Source: Lewinella sp. JB7
GTDB taxonomy: Bacteria > Bacteroidota > Bacteroidia > Chitinophagales > Saprospiraceae
DNA length: 64,000 nucleotides
Assembly (NCBI RefSeq): GCF_024297185.1
Contig: NZ_JANCTD010000011.1
Coordinates: forward strand, 1-64,000
Direction: 5' to 3'
The notes beneath the pieces are model-generated. The model worked only from the letters and a program-made list of their open reading frames with translations, made no database searches and was not told the origin of the DNA. Positions 53,553-61,526 of this stretch are shown one piece after another (position 1 is the stretch's first letter; each line of letters begins with the position of its first letter). The position numbers were made by a program, and so were the translations under genes.

Positions 53553-54424
53553 CGATCTTCCTCCAAAATGGTAGACTTACACAGGACCAGCTTACCCTGG
53601 CGATCCATGATGAGCTCCGCGCCGGGGGCGGGTTGCTTGATGGTTTTCCATTCTGAGAGGGCCAGGTGATCTTTATTACTCTGCAGCATTTTATCCGAAT
53701 CCGTGGGATTTCCTTTGACCATGGACACCCATACGACCGTATTGAGTCTGTGATCTTTGTCGGTTACGAGGGTAGCGATGAGTTGGGCCGGTTGACCCCG
53801 CGTGAGGCCATGCACTTTCGTGTAGTACTCGATCTCCTCCGGCGAATTGTAGTACGTGTCCCACTCCCAGGCGACGGCGAGGTACTCCTTCGCGGTGCCG
53901 GTGGCGGACAGGGCCTGGGCACAGGTGCTGGTATGGGAACAGGCCAGCGTTGCCTTCAGAACGCGGGGCATCTCGTCGAAGCGGACCGGAAACACATCCG
54001 GAGCCAGGGGGTCGGTCCCGGGATCATCTTTCGTGATTTTGTCGATACGGCCCACGAGGGGGAAGGTCCTGGGTGCCTTATCGCCAGGATTGTCGGGGGT
54101 GTACAACTCCGGGGTGTTGTCGCGGTTGCCGTTCCAGTAGGCCAGTTGTCCGTCCTTCACCCGTTTTAGTCGGCGCATCCCGCGGGGGATGGTGATGACG
54201 GTCGGATTGCCCTGGCAGTGCACCTTTCCCCGCCCGTTCGGACCGAATAAGCTTGGATCGATCACGGGGTCCGCCTTCGACGCTCCCTTTTTGGTCAGGA
54301 TGAGGGCCTGCTCGTTCGTTTCTACGCGGAGCAGTTCCTGAAAGGAGGAGGGGTCGACTTCCCGGAACGTCCGGCTCCCTTTCTTGAAGGTGACCGGTTG
54401 CTGTCTTAATTTATCTTCTTCCAT
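53525..54424 (-). CDS. Unrecognised protein, paralogue of the next upstream gene
   Basis: The ATG at 54424 gives 299 residues; I do not recognise the family. No signal peptide or membrane segment is seen. Shared with the gene at 54581-55435 are ITIPRGMRRLKRVKDG (here IPRGMRRLKRV), ACSHTSTCAQALSATG and KEYLAVAWEWDTYY, with further similarity along most of the length (REVDPSSFQELL, SLFGPNGRG, PELYTPDN). The cysteine/histidine set in ACSHTSTCAQ could bind metal, but this is a guess. The 28-base overlap with the CHAT gene end is convergent. Confidence 0.7.
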   Translation of the reverse strand: MEEDKLRQQPVTFKKGSRTFREVDPSSFQELLRVETNEQALILTKKGASKADPVIDPSLFGPNGRGKVHCQGNPTVITIPRGMRRLKRVKDGQLAYWNGNRDNTPELYTPDNPGDKAPRTFPLVGRIDKITKDDPGTDPLAPDVFPVRFDEMPRVLKATLACSHTSTCAQALSATGTAKEYLAVAWEWDTYYNSPEEIEYYTKVHGLTRGQPAQLIATLVTDKDHRLNTVVWVSMVKGNPTDSDKMLQSNKDHLALSEWKTIKQPAPGAELIMDRQGKLVLCKSTILEEDRQPAIMPAQ

Positions 54425-54580
54425 AGGGATGAGGGGTATGCCAACGTACCCCGCCCGTGACATACCAGCGGTCCGATTGGTCCACACGCGAACATAGCTG
54501 ACCCCGGAGCACATTAGTCCTCCCCATAAGTAGGGATTATACAGAGAGTGGAGGGGGAAGTATCGAGGGAATAGGGACCG

Positions 54581-55435
54581 CTAATGAAACCATCCGAAAC
54601 AGTGCCTTAGGCCACGCTTACTTCCGAGTCTGATGTCCGCTCCGGGGCCCCTCTGCGAGATTTCGTCCCACGCATTCAGGCGCAGGTGGTTGTCGTTGAG
54701 CAACATCATAAGGTGAGACTTAACCAGGTTCAACGTACCGAGAATCGGCACCCACACTATTTGCCTCACGGTAGGCTTATTGTCCGTGACCATGGTACCA
54801 ATCATTTGCACGGGTTCGCGGGGTAGCTTCCGGCCTTCGTGGTAATAATCATCGTGTTGCGCGTAGTGGGTGTGCCAGTCCCATTCGACCGCCAGATACT
54901 GGAAGGCACGATCGGTGGCGGAGACCGACTGGGCGCAGGTGCTCGCGTGGGAACATGCCTCGGCATTAATATAATCTGGAGCGGCTCCGAAGGTGGTGAG
55001 TGAAATATCGGGACCGGTAAAGGATGCCGGAACGGGCCGCACCTTTTTCACCCGCGCGAAAACATTGACCAGGGCGGGGGTAACGCTGCCGTCGCGAGGG
55101 GAGTAGAGTTCGGGAACATCTCGACGGAGCTTATGGCTTCCCGCTCCCCAGTACTTTGGCTTATTGCCGACCTTCCTCAGGCGGCGCATTCCCCGGGGTA
55201 TTTTCATCTCCAGGCAGTAGCCCTGGCACGAGGCCAGGCCGCTGGGGCCGAAGTCGTCGGGTTCAAGCCGGTCCTTCACCTCTGACTTGCCACGCTTTTT
55301 GCGAAGTAGAAGCACGGGTTTATTGTCGCTTATACTGATGACTTCCTGGAATGTGTTAGGATCAATATCCTTAAACGATCGTTCAATTCCCTTGCGGAAT
55401 ATCGCCTTAGTAGGTTCAAATTTTGGATTCGGCAT
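54581..55435 (-). CDS. Unrecognised protein, paralogue of the downstream gene
   Basis: 284 residues from the ATG at 55435, no signal peptide, family not recognised. Common motifs with the gene at 53525-54424 are MKIPRGMRRLRKVGN, EACSHASTCAQSVSATD and FQYLAVEWDWHTHY, plus KDIDPNTFQEV, DDFGPSGL and PELYSPRDG. It arose by tandem duplication with divergence; the spacing between the two genes is 156 bases. Codon use and GC content look similar to the neighbours. Function unknown. Confidence 0.7.
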   Translation of the reverse strand: MPNPKFEPTKAIFRKGIERSFKDIDPNTFQEVISISDNKPVLLLRKKRGKSEVKDRLEPDDFGPSGLASCQGYCLEMKIPRGMRRLRKVGNKPKYWGAGSHKLRRDVPELYSPRDGSVTPALVNVFARVKKVRPVPASFTGPDISLTTFGAAPDYINAEACSHASTCAQSVSATDRAFQYLAVEWDWHTHYAQHDDYYHEGRKLPREPVQMIGTMVTDNKPTVRQIVWVPILGTLNLVKSHLMMLLNDNHLRLNAWDEISQRGPGADIRLGSKRGLRHCFGWFH

Positions 55436-55711
55436 AACGGACGTGTGGGTTTAAATATGCGTACACGGACACTTCGGGGAATCTTTCCTGACCTGACCGA
55501 AGTCGGGAATAGCCAAGGATATCGAACCATTAACAACTGGTGTACGGGTGAGCGGTCGGGTAAATCCTAAGCGTCAAAAGGTAGTTTCGGGAACATATGG
55601 GTAGGCAGGCAGTCTGGCACTCCCCAGATATGGGGATTACATCCCTTCCTGTTTTGGTGGATATACTCCGTGGCCATCTCGCTTCGATTGTTGGTTATCC
55701 GGGGTATCTAC

Positions 55712-55732
55712 TGCTCCCGCGCGCCGCCGCCC
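55712..55732 (-). repeat. GC-rich interspersed motif, copy 9
   Basis: TGCTCCCGCGCGCCGCCGCC and one more C, upstream of the LuxR gene. Confidence 0.6.
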
Positions 55733-55774
55733 GAAAAAAGACCGCGTTACAACATAATAAGGGTCGACAAATTG

Positions 55775-55803
55775 TTGATTTTATGCACAAACCGTTATAT
55801 TGG
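55775..55803 (+). promoter_or_regulatory. Candidate promoter of the PAS-LuxR gene
   Basis: TTG at 55775-55777 (or 55772-55774), then TATATTGG at 55796-55803, spacer 18 or 21 bases. This resembles -33 TTG / -7 TAnnTTTG with one mismatch. The leader to the ATG at 55874 would be about 60 bases. Confidence 0.4.
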
Positions 55804-55873
55804 GGTTACACCCATGTGTTAAGCGAATTAACGACTTAGAACATCCCTTTATACACCTTTCCCTATTCACACT

Positions 55874-56653
55874 ATGCTTCCACAATACAACGTCCTCCAG
55901 ATGAGGGCGGCCTTTCGCCCACCGGGGGCCGCGGGGACTACTCGGAGTATCCGCCAACCTCCCATCGATCCCGGTCCGGATTTCGAAAACCTGCTGGTAC
56001 AATCCGGCGTATGGTGCTATTCGATCAATTACCTGACGGGCCGGTACCGCTACCTCAGTCCGGGGGTCGAGCGCCTGCTCGGGTATGACCACCAGGCCTG
56101 GCAGTTCGGCGGACTGCAGTCGGTATTCCGTCACCTGCACGCCGACGACCGGGAGTGCCTGCGGAAGATACACCGAGAGATCGCCAAGGAGCTCGAACGT
56201 CATCCGGTAGGCGAACGCGGTAACCTGGTCTTCGTGTACACTTGCCGCATGCTGGCTGCTAACGGTAGCGTCGTCCACCTGAACCACCACGTCACCTTCA
56301 CCAGCTTCGATGCCCGGGGGCACCCGCTCACGGACTTCGTCGTGGTTTCGGACATTACCGCGCTGAACGCCTCTACGGCCTGCCTCCTCCACGTCAAGCA
56401 GCGTGCGCCGGAGGGCGACCGGGTGAGGCATACGACCCTCTTTCGGTGTGACCAGGTGGTGGAAGTATCACCCCGCGAACTGGAAGTATTGCAACTGGTC
56501 GACCGGGGGCTCAGTAGTCAGAAGATCGCCGACCACCTGTACATCAGTTACAATACCGTGTGTACCCACCGGAAGAACCTGCTGCGCAAGGCCGGCGTAA
56601 GCTCGACGGTACAGTTGCTGCAGTACGCCCGGAAGGCAGGTCTGCTGGACTGA
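55874..56653 (+). CDS. PAS-domain LuxR-type transcriptional regulator
   Basis: A 259-residue regulator. A PAS sensor domain spans about 38-165 (SGVWCYSINYLTGRYRYLSP, RHLHADDRECLRK, VVVSDITALN), and a LuxR/GerE helix-turn-helix lies at the C-terminus (VSPRELEVLQLVDRGLSSQK, then IADHLYISYNTVCTHRKNLL). The SPRExEVLxL start and the TVxTHRKN recognition helix are diagnostic. No receiver or kinase domain is present, so the signal is probably sensed directly by the PAS domain. The ligand and targets are unknown; the neighbouring acyl-CoA ligase gene is convergent. Confidence 0.88.
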   Translation: MLPQYNVLQMRAAFRPPGAAGTTRSIRQPPIDPGPDFENLLVQSGVWCYSINYLTGRYRYLSPGVERLLGYDHQAWQFGGLQSVFRHLHADDRECLRKIHREIAKELERHPVGERGNLVFVYTCRMLAANGSVVHLNHHVTFTSFDARGHPLTDFVVVSDITALNASTACLLHVKQRAPEGDRVRHTTLFRCDQVVEVSPRELEVLQLVDRGLSSQKIADHLYISYNTVCTHRKNLLRKAGVSSTVQLLQYARKAGLLD

Positions 56654-56661
56654 GTCTTCCC

Positions 56662-58290
56662 CTATACCAATTCTCCCGCCGCGTGACGCCGCCGGATTTC
56701 CTTCTTATCGAACTTACCGACGCTGGTCTTGGGCACATCCTTCAGGAACACGAAGTCGCGCGGAATCTGGTAACTGACGAAATTGGGAGAAAGGAAATCC
56801 ATCAGATCTTCGGGCGTCACCCGGCCCGCCCCTTCCAGTAAAACGACCGAGGCGAGGGGGCGTTCGACCCATTTGTCGTCGGGAATGGCCACAACGGCCG
56901 CCTCCTTCACCCCCGGGTGGGCCATCAGGGCGGATTCCAGGGCCACGCTGGAGATCCATTCCCCACCGCTCTTGATGAGATCCTTGGTGCGGTCCTTGAT
57001 CTCCATATAGCTGTCTTCGTCGATGGTGCTGACGTCGCCGGTGCGGAACCACCCGTCGGCGGTGAAACTTTCCTTGTTGAGGGTTTTGAAGTAGGCGTTG
57101 ATGACCCAGGCTCCCCGGATCTGCAGTTCACCCATGGTCTGGCCATCGCGGGGAACGGGCGTACCATCTTCGGACACGACGCGGAGCTCTATGCCGGGGA
57201 AGGCGATGCCCTGCTTGGCGCGGATGGTGAGTTGCTCGTCGTCGGACAGGGAAGCGTGTTTCGACTGTATACGGCTCAGGGTGCCGAGGGGGGAGGTTTC
57301 CGTCATGCCCCAGGCGTGGACGCCGCGGATGCCGAAGTCCCGTTCAAATCCGGCGATCAGACTTTTGGGGAGGGCCGATCCCCCCACGACGTATTCCCGC
57401 AGGGCCAGCTTTTCGGCGGGGGGATTCTTTTTCAGTTCGTGGTAGATTCCGAGCCAGATGGTCGGCACCCCGTTGGCCCGGGTCACCCGTTCCCGTTGCA
57501 GGATATCAACCAGCGCGGCCGGCTGGAGGTTGGAGGACGGCATCACCATATCCGCGCCCGCCATGACGCAGACGTAGGGGTACCCCCAGGCCATAACGTG
57601 AAATTGAGGTACGACAAGCAGCGCGATGTCCTGGCTACTGAGGTTGCCGGCATTCGGCGTCATGATGGTGAGGGCGTGCAGGTAAGTGGACCGGTGGGAA
57701 TAGAGCACCCCCTTGGGCAGACCGGTAGTACCGCTGGTGTAACACATGCCGCAGGCCTCGTTTTCGTCGATCTCGGGCCAATCGTACTCGTCGGGCTGTT
57801 CGGCGAGCAGGTCTTCGTAGTGGAGGGTATTGGGGAGGGTGGTGGAAAAGTCGGCGGGCGCGTTGATGAGTACGTAATGCTCTACGGTTTCCAGCTGGTT
57901 CGCGATCTTCTCCAGCAGGGGCACCAGGGTGGCGTCGACGAAGATGACCTTGTCCTCCGAGTGATTGATGATGTATTCGATCTGGTTACTCGACAGCCGG
58001 ATATTGATCGTGTGGCAGACCGCCCCCATGCCGGACACACCGTAGTAGAGCTCGACGTGCGGACCGTGGTTCCAGGCGAAGGTACCTACCATATCCCCCC
58101 GTCCGACTCCCAGGGTATTCCGCAGCGCATTGGCCAGTTGCTTGCAGCGGAGGTACATTTCGCCGAAGGTGTAGGCGTGGCGGGTACCGTCGGGTAAGTA
58201 GGTAATGATCCGCTTGTGGTGAAACACCCGGTTGCCGTATTCGAGGATGGCGGTAGTGGTGAGGGGGTATGGCTGGATCAGTCCTTGCAT
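56662..58290 (-). CDS. Acyl-CoA synthetase (AMP-dependent ligase)
   Basis: A 542-residue ANL-superfamily enzyme that activates a carboxylate with ATP and attaches CoA. The P-loop is CYTSGTTGLPKGVLYSH (near 183-199). Motif AWGMTETSPLG (near 324) and the A8 region FRTGDVSTIDEDSYMEIKDR follow, with the C-terminal catalytic lysine in KTSVGKFDKKEIRRR. The layout resembles medium/long-chain fatty-acid or aromatic-acid CoA ligases; chain length cannot be read from sequence. The gene is monocistronic. A tandem repeat array begins about 130 bases upstream. Confidence 0.9.
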   Translation of the reverse strand: MQGLIQPYPLTTTAILEYGNRVFHHKRIITYLPDGTRHAYTFGEMYLRCKQLANALRNTLGVGRGDMVGTFAWNHGPHVELYYGVSGMGAVCHTINIRLSSNQIEYIINHSEDKVIFVDATLVPLLEKIANQLETVEHYVLINAPADFSTTLPNTLHYEDLLAEQPDEYDWPEIDENEACGMCYTSGTTGLPKGVLYSHRSTYLHALTIMTPNAGNLSSQDIALLVVPQFHVMAWGYPYVCVMAGADMVMPSSNLQPAALVDILQRERVTRANGVPTIWLGIYHELKKNPPAEKLALREYVVGGSALPKSLIAGFERDFGIRGVHAWGMTETSPLGTLSRIQSKHASLSDDEQLTIRAKQGIAFPGIELRVVSEDGTPVPRDGQTMGELQIRGAWVINAYFKTLNKESFTADGWFRTGDVSTIDEDSYMEIKDRTKDLIKSGGEWISSVALESALMAHPGVKEAAVVAIPDDKWVERPLASVVLLEGAGRVTPEDLMDFLSPNFVSYQIPRDFVFLKDVPKTSVGKFDKKEIRRRHAAGELV

Positions 58291-58387
58291 GATGTGGTGT
58301 GGTGATTGAGGAACGGTGGATCGTTAATTTACCGATCTTATCGTTAAGTCGGGTCGAGGCGTTGCACGCCGAGGTAGGGAAGTGTTT

Positions 58388-58410
58388 TTTCACCACGGAG
58401 GGCCACGGAT
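58388..58410. repeat. CACGGA short repeat
   Basis: TTTCACCACGGA followed by CCACGGAT. The first 12 bases equal the complement of 26404-26415, so this is a second copy of the small element seen before the PhnB-like gene. Confidence 0.5.
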
Positions 58411-58423
58411 TTAACACAGATGT

Positions 58424-58921
58424 CTTTCGCCCCCCGGCCCCCAAAGGGGGAGGAAACCAGTCTTCCGGTCACCCATGCAGCCGCGCCTTTTCCCCTTTGG
58501 GGGCCAAGGGGGTTCACGCGGCGGTATGAATACGGCTATTCCCGATGTACTAGCCTGACTTTTGCCCCCCGGCCCCCAGAGGGGGAGGAAGCCAGTCTTC
58601 CGGTCACCCATGCGGCCGCGTCTTCCCCCCCTTGGGGGCTAGGGGCAAGCGCGGCGGTAAATACAGCTCTTTCGGTCGTACCAGCCTGGCTTTAGCCCCC
58701 CGGCCCCCAGAGGGGGAGGAAGCCAGTCTTCCGGTCACCCATGCAGCCGCGTCTTCCCCCCTTTGGGGGCTAGGGGGCCACGCGGCGGTACGAATACCGC
58801 TCTTCTGGTCGTACTAGCTTGGCTTTAGCCCCCCGCCCCCCAAAGGGGGAGGAAGCCAGTCTTCCGGTCACTAATGCAGCCGCGTCTTCCCCCTTTGGGG
58901 GCTAGGGGGCCAACGCGGCGG
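58424..58921. repeat. Tandem array of four units of about 130 bp with G/C-run inverted repeats
   Basis: Units begin near 58427, 58561, 58691 and 58823. Each has GCCCCCCGGCCCCCAAAGG, then GGGGAGGAAGCCAGTCTTCC and later CTTCCCCCTTTGGGGGCTAG, so the two ends of each unit are inverted copies. It fills the space between the acyl-CoA ligase start and the sulfatase stop. A motif with CACGGA lies just before it (58388-58410). Similar CCCCCAAAGGGGG elements are, from memory, common between genes in many Bacteroidota. Confidence 0.9.
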
Positions 58922-58926
58922 TCGGA

Positions 58927-60438
58927 TCAGAAGCCGCTCCGTCGGTAGGCCATGTATTGAGTCAGCATCCTAGTGATCCGTTCTTGCTGAACGGGGGCGT
59001 TGATGAGGTCGCGGGACTGGTCCTCACCCGGATTATCGGCGAGATCGAAGAGCGATACCGGCGTGAGGGAGTCCTCCCGGTCTAGGTGCATGATTAGTTT
59101 CCACTGTCCGTCGCGGTATATGACCCTGCGGTCCGTTCCGCTCTGCAGGAGGAGGTGGTCGCGCGGGATGGCATTAGGCTGGGCGAGCAGTACCGGCAGA
59201 AAATTTCGGGAATCCATAGCTTGGTAATCCGCCAGCGGTTGGTGGGTCAGGGCGGCCAGGGTAGCGAGCAGATCGGTGCCGGAGATCAGCGCCCCGGAGG
59301 TTTCCCCGGATGGAATTTTCCCGGGCCACGCAGCAATGAACGGCACCCGGTGCCCGCCTTCGTACGCCTGGTTCTTGCCGCCACGGAATGGCCCGGGGGA
59401 ACGGTGGCCGGAGGCTTCGGTATCGGCGATCCGCAGTCCGCCATTGTCGGAGGTGAAAATGAAGAGGGTGTTCTCGTACATGCCTTTCTCCTTCAGTGCA
59501 TCCATGAGCATTCCCAGCTGTACGTCGAGCTCCCGGACCAGATCGAGGTGGGCGGAAGGGGTGGTCCCCCGAATTGTTTCCCCGTTCAGGGAGTCCGCCG
59601 GGGTATGCGGTAAGTGAACGGCCAGCGCCGCATAGTATAAGAACAGTGGGCGGTCCCGGGGCGCCGTACGGATTTGGTGCACGGCCTTGTGGACGAGCAA
59701 CGGTCCCATACGGTAGGGGTTCCAGGCCGAATCGCCCAGGCCCTCGTCTTTATCCAACGTCACCCGGAGCGGGGTCATCTTCGCCTGGGTAATATCGCTT
59801 ATGCGGGACTCGGGCGTGAGGGGCAACCACTCTTGGTTCTCGTACACGACATACGGCACGTCCTGGATGCCGGCGGGAAAGGTGAGGCTGTAGTCGAAAC
59901 CCTGCTCCCGGGGGCCGGCACCGACGATGCGGGTGACGTCGACGTCGCGCTGAAATTTCGATCGGTCGCCCCGGTAAATCTTTGTGGTGTCGCCCCGCAC
60001 GTGGTAGTCACCGCCCAGGTGCCACTTGCCGAGAAAAGCAGTGTGGTAGCCCGCTCCCCGCATGAGCTTGCCGAGTGTCATGTCCTTCGGTTCGATGGGG
60101 GTAGGCTGGAAGGATCCCCACACGCCCCAGGGGGCGTAACTGCGGTAGGGGTTGTTACCCGTCATCACGGCATAGCGGGAAGGCGCGCACAGGGAGGTGG
60201 GGGAATGCGCATCGGTGAAGGTCAGGCCCCGTTCCATCAGCCGGTCGAGATTCGGCGTTTCGACGACAACGTCCAGCCCCGACAGCCGACGGTAGCCGGA
60301 CAGGTCGCCGTAGCCGATGTCGTCGGCCAGCACCACGACTACGTTGGGCAACGACGGCGCCGGCGGCTGGCTCAGGACAACGGCAGCGGTAAGTAAAAGA
60401 AGAAGGGTCAGAATACACTTCGAAAGGCGCAGAATCAT
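58927..60438 (-). CDS. Exported sulfatase (S1 family)
   Basis: The ATG at 60438 gives 503 residues (a TTG at 60447 is possible). A signal peptide (CILTLLLLLTAAVVLSQ) precedes the formylglycine motif LCAPSRYAVMTG (C84), the metal site LADDIGYGDLSGY (D39, D40), GKWHLGGDY and FTSDNGG. The family removes sulfate from polysaccharides or glycosaminoglycans in the periplasm. A TACCTTGA box lies 23 bases upstream (60461-60468). It is divergent from the GH16 gene, with which it probably serves the same glycan. Confidence 0.93.
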   Translation of the reverse strand: MILRLSKCILTLLLLLTAAVVLSQPPAPSLPNVVVVLADDIGYGDLSGYRRLSGLDVVVETPNLDRLMERGLTFTDAHSPTSLCAPSRYAVMTGNNPYRSYAPWGVWGSFQPTPIEPKDMTLGKLMRGAGYHTAFLGKWHLGGDYHVRGDTTKIYRGDRSKFQRDVDVTRIVGAGPREQGFDYSLTFPAGIQDVPYVVYENQEWLPLTPESRISDITQAKMTPLRVTLDKDEGLGDSAWNPYRMGPLLVHKAVHQIRTAPRDRPLFLYYAALAVHLPHTPADSLNGETIRGTTPSAHLDLVRELDVQLGMLMDALKEKGMYENTLFIFTSDNGGLRIADTEASGHRSPGPFRGGKNQAYEGGHRVPFIAAWPGKIPSGETSGALISGTDLLATLAALTHQPLADYQAMDSRNFLPVLLAQPNAIPRDHLLLQSGTDRRVIYRDGQWKLIMHLDREDSLTPVSLFDLADNPGEDQSRDLINAPVQQERITRMLTQYMAYRRSGF

Positions 60439-60460
60439 CGGGAGCAAAATGGGTGGACGA

Positions 60461-60468
60461 TCAAGGTA
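60461..60468 (-). promoter_or_regulatory. Candidate -7 box of the sulfatase gene
   Basis: TACCTTGA on the minus strand, 23 bases before the ATG at 60438, matches the TAnnTTGN variant. No -33 TTG was identified. Confidence 0.3.
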
Positions 60469-60604
60469 TCGAGCCCCGGGAAGAAGACGCCCCCCCGCGG
60501 GCCGTATTTAACCATCCGTTACCCACACCAGAACGGGAGTGGTACGGGCCGTGCCCGCCCGGTCGGACATTTACAATCATTCCGCATCATCCAAAACCGC
60601 CGCC

Positions 60605-61492
60605 GTGAAAACACCTGCCCCCTTCGTTCTACTGATCTTGCTTTGCTCCTGCGTCCGCGCCCAACCTACCTTTCTGCCGGGAGAAGATCCGGCCCCGGAT
60701 AACCGCGAGTGGATCGCCGTACCGGAACTGTCGGACGATTTCGAGGGGAAAACGGTGGACACCGAAAAGTGGCAGATCGAGCCCATCGGCAACGACTGGG
60801 CCTGGATCGGCCGGCCGCCCGGGCTGTTTCAGGCTAAGAACGTGAAGATCCGGGACGGTAAGCTGTCGGTGGAAGTCGGCGTACTACCCGAAATGCAACT
60901 CATCAAGGGAGATACCTTTACCCACTACGGCGGGATCGTGCGCTCCTTACGACCGGCCCGCGTCGGCTACTACGCCGAGGCTAAGATGAAAGCTAACCGC
61001 ACCGAAATGTCCTCCACCTTCTGGCTGATGTCGAAATACGACTGCGAACGCAAACTGGAGCTGGACGTGCAGGAGTGCGTCGGGGTCGTCTCTCCCCTGG
61101 CCAAGGAGTGGGCCCGGGAGTGGGACCACGTGATGCATTCCAACTTCATTCACCGGACCACGGAATGCAATCCCGAGCCCGTGCAATCGCAGAACAGCGT
61201 AAAGACCCCCACCCAAAACGCGGATCGCTTCTACGTTTACGGCGTGTGGTGGAAATCGCCACGGGAACTGCGCTTTTACCTCGACGGGAAGTACGTGTAC
61301 TCCATTGAGCCTACCGTAGACCACGACCGCGAGGCCTGGCTGCACATGGCCATCGAGACATACGACTGGAACCCCATCCCCCCCGACGGCGGCGCGATCA
61401 AGGATGCCCCCATCGAAGATCGCCGTACGGAGTACGAATGGATCCGGGTGTGGCAGTTGGACGGAGAGGCTCCGGCCGCGGACGGAAAGTGA
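60605..61492 (+). CDS. GH16 glycanase, agarase/porphyranase-like
   Basis: A GTG start at 60605 gives 295 residues (the frame opens earlier). The N-terminus is a signal peptide, perhaps a lipoprotein (LLILLCSC). The GH16 motif is KLELDVQECVG, with nucleophile E152, D154 and acid/base E157, in the context STFWLMSKYDCERKLELDVQ. This differs from laminarinases and resembles agarase/porphyranase/carrageenase-type GH16 enzymes that cut red-algal galactans. The specificity is uncertain. It is followed after 34 bases by a sulfatase on the same strand, so the two are likely cotranscribed. Confidence 0.85.
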   Translation: MKTPAPFVLLILLCSCVRAQPTFLPGEDPAPDNREWIAVPELSDDFEGKTVDTEKWQIEPIGNDWAWIGRPPGLFQAKNVKIRDGKLSVEVGVLPEMQLIKGDTFTHYGGIVRSLRPARVGYYAEAKMKANRTEMSSTFWLMSKYDCERKLELDVQECVGVVSPLAKEWAREWDHVMHSNFIHRTTECNPEPVQSQNSVKTPTQNADRFYVYGVWWKSPRELRFYLDGKYVYSIEPTVDHDREAWLHMAIETYDWNPIPPDGGAIKDAPIEDRRTEYEWIRVWQLDGEAPAADGK

Positions 61493-61526
61493 CCCCTCCG
61501 CCAATAATCGTTGCTAAATTAACGCC

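Larger units (their letters stand above)
55436..55873. other. Intergenic region between divergent genes
   Basis: About 440 bases, less GC-rich than the genes. It contains a short hairpin CCCCA-GATA-TGGGG (55622-55635), one copy of the GC-rich interspersed motif (55712-55732, minus) and the promoter before the LuxR gene. No coding frame is convincing. Confidence 0.5.

Noticed and set aside
50982..55435. Known CHAT-based defence system
   Set aside because: There is no gRAMP, nuclease, sensor or effector gene alongside, and the CHAT protein is a lipoprotein.
58424..58921. Insertion sequence remnant
   Set aside because: There are inverted arms but no transposase trace and no target duplication; the unit is tandem.
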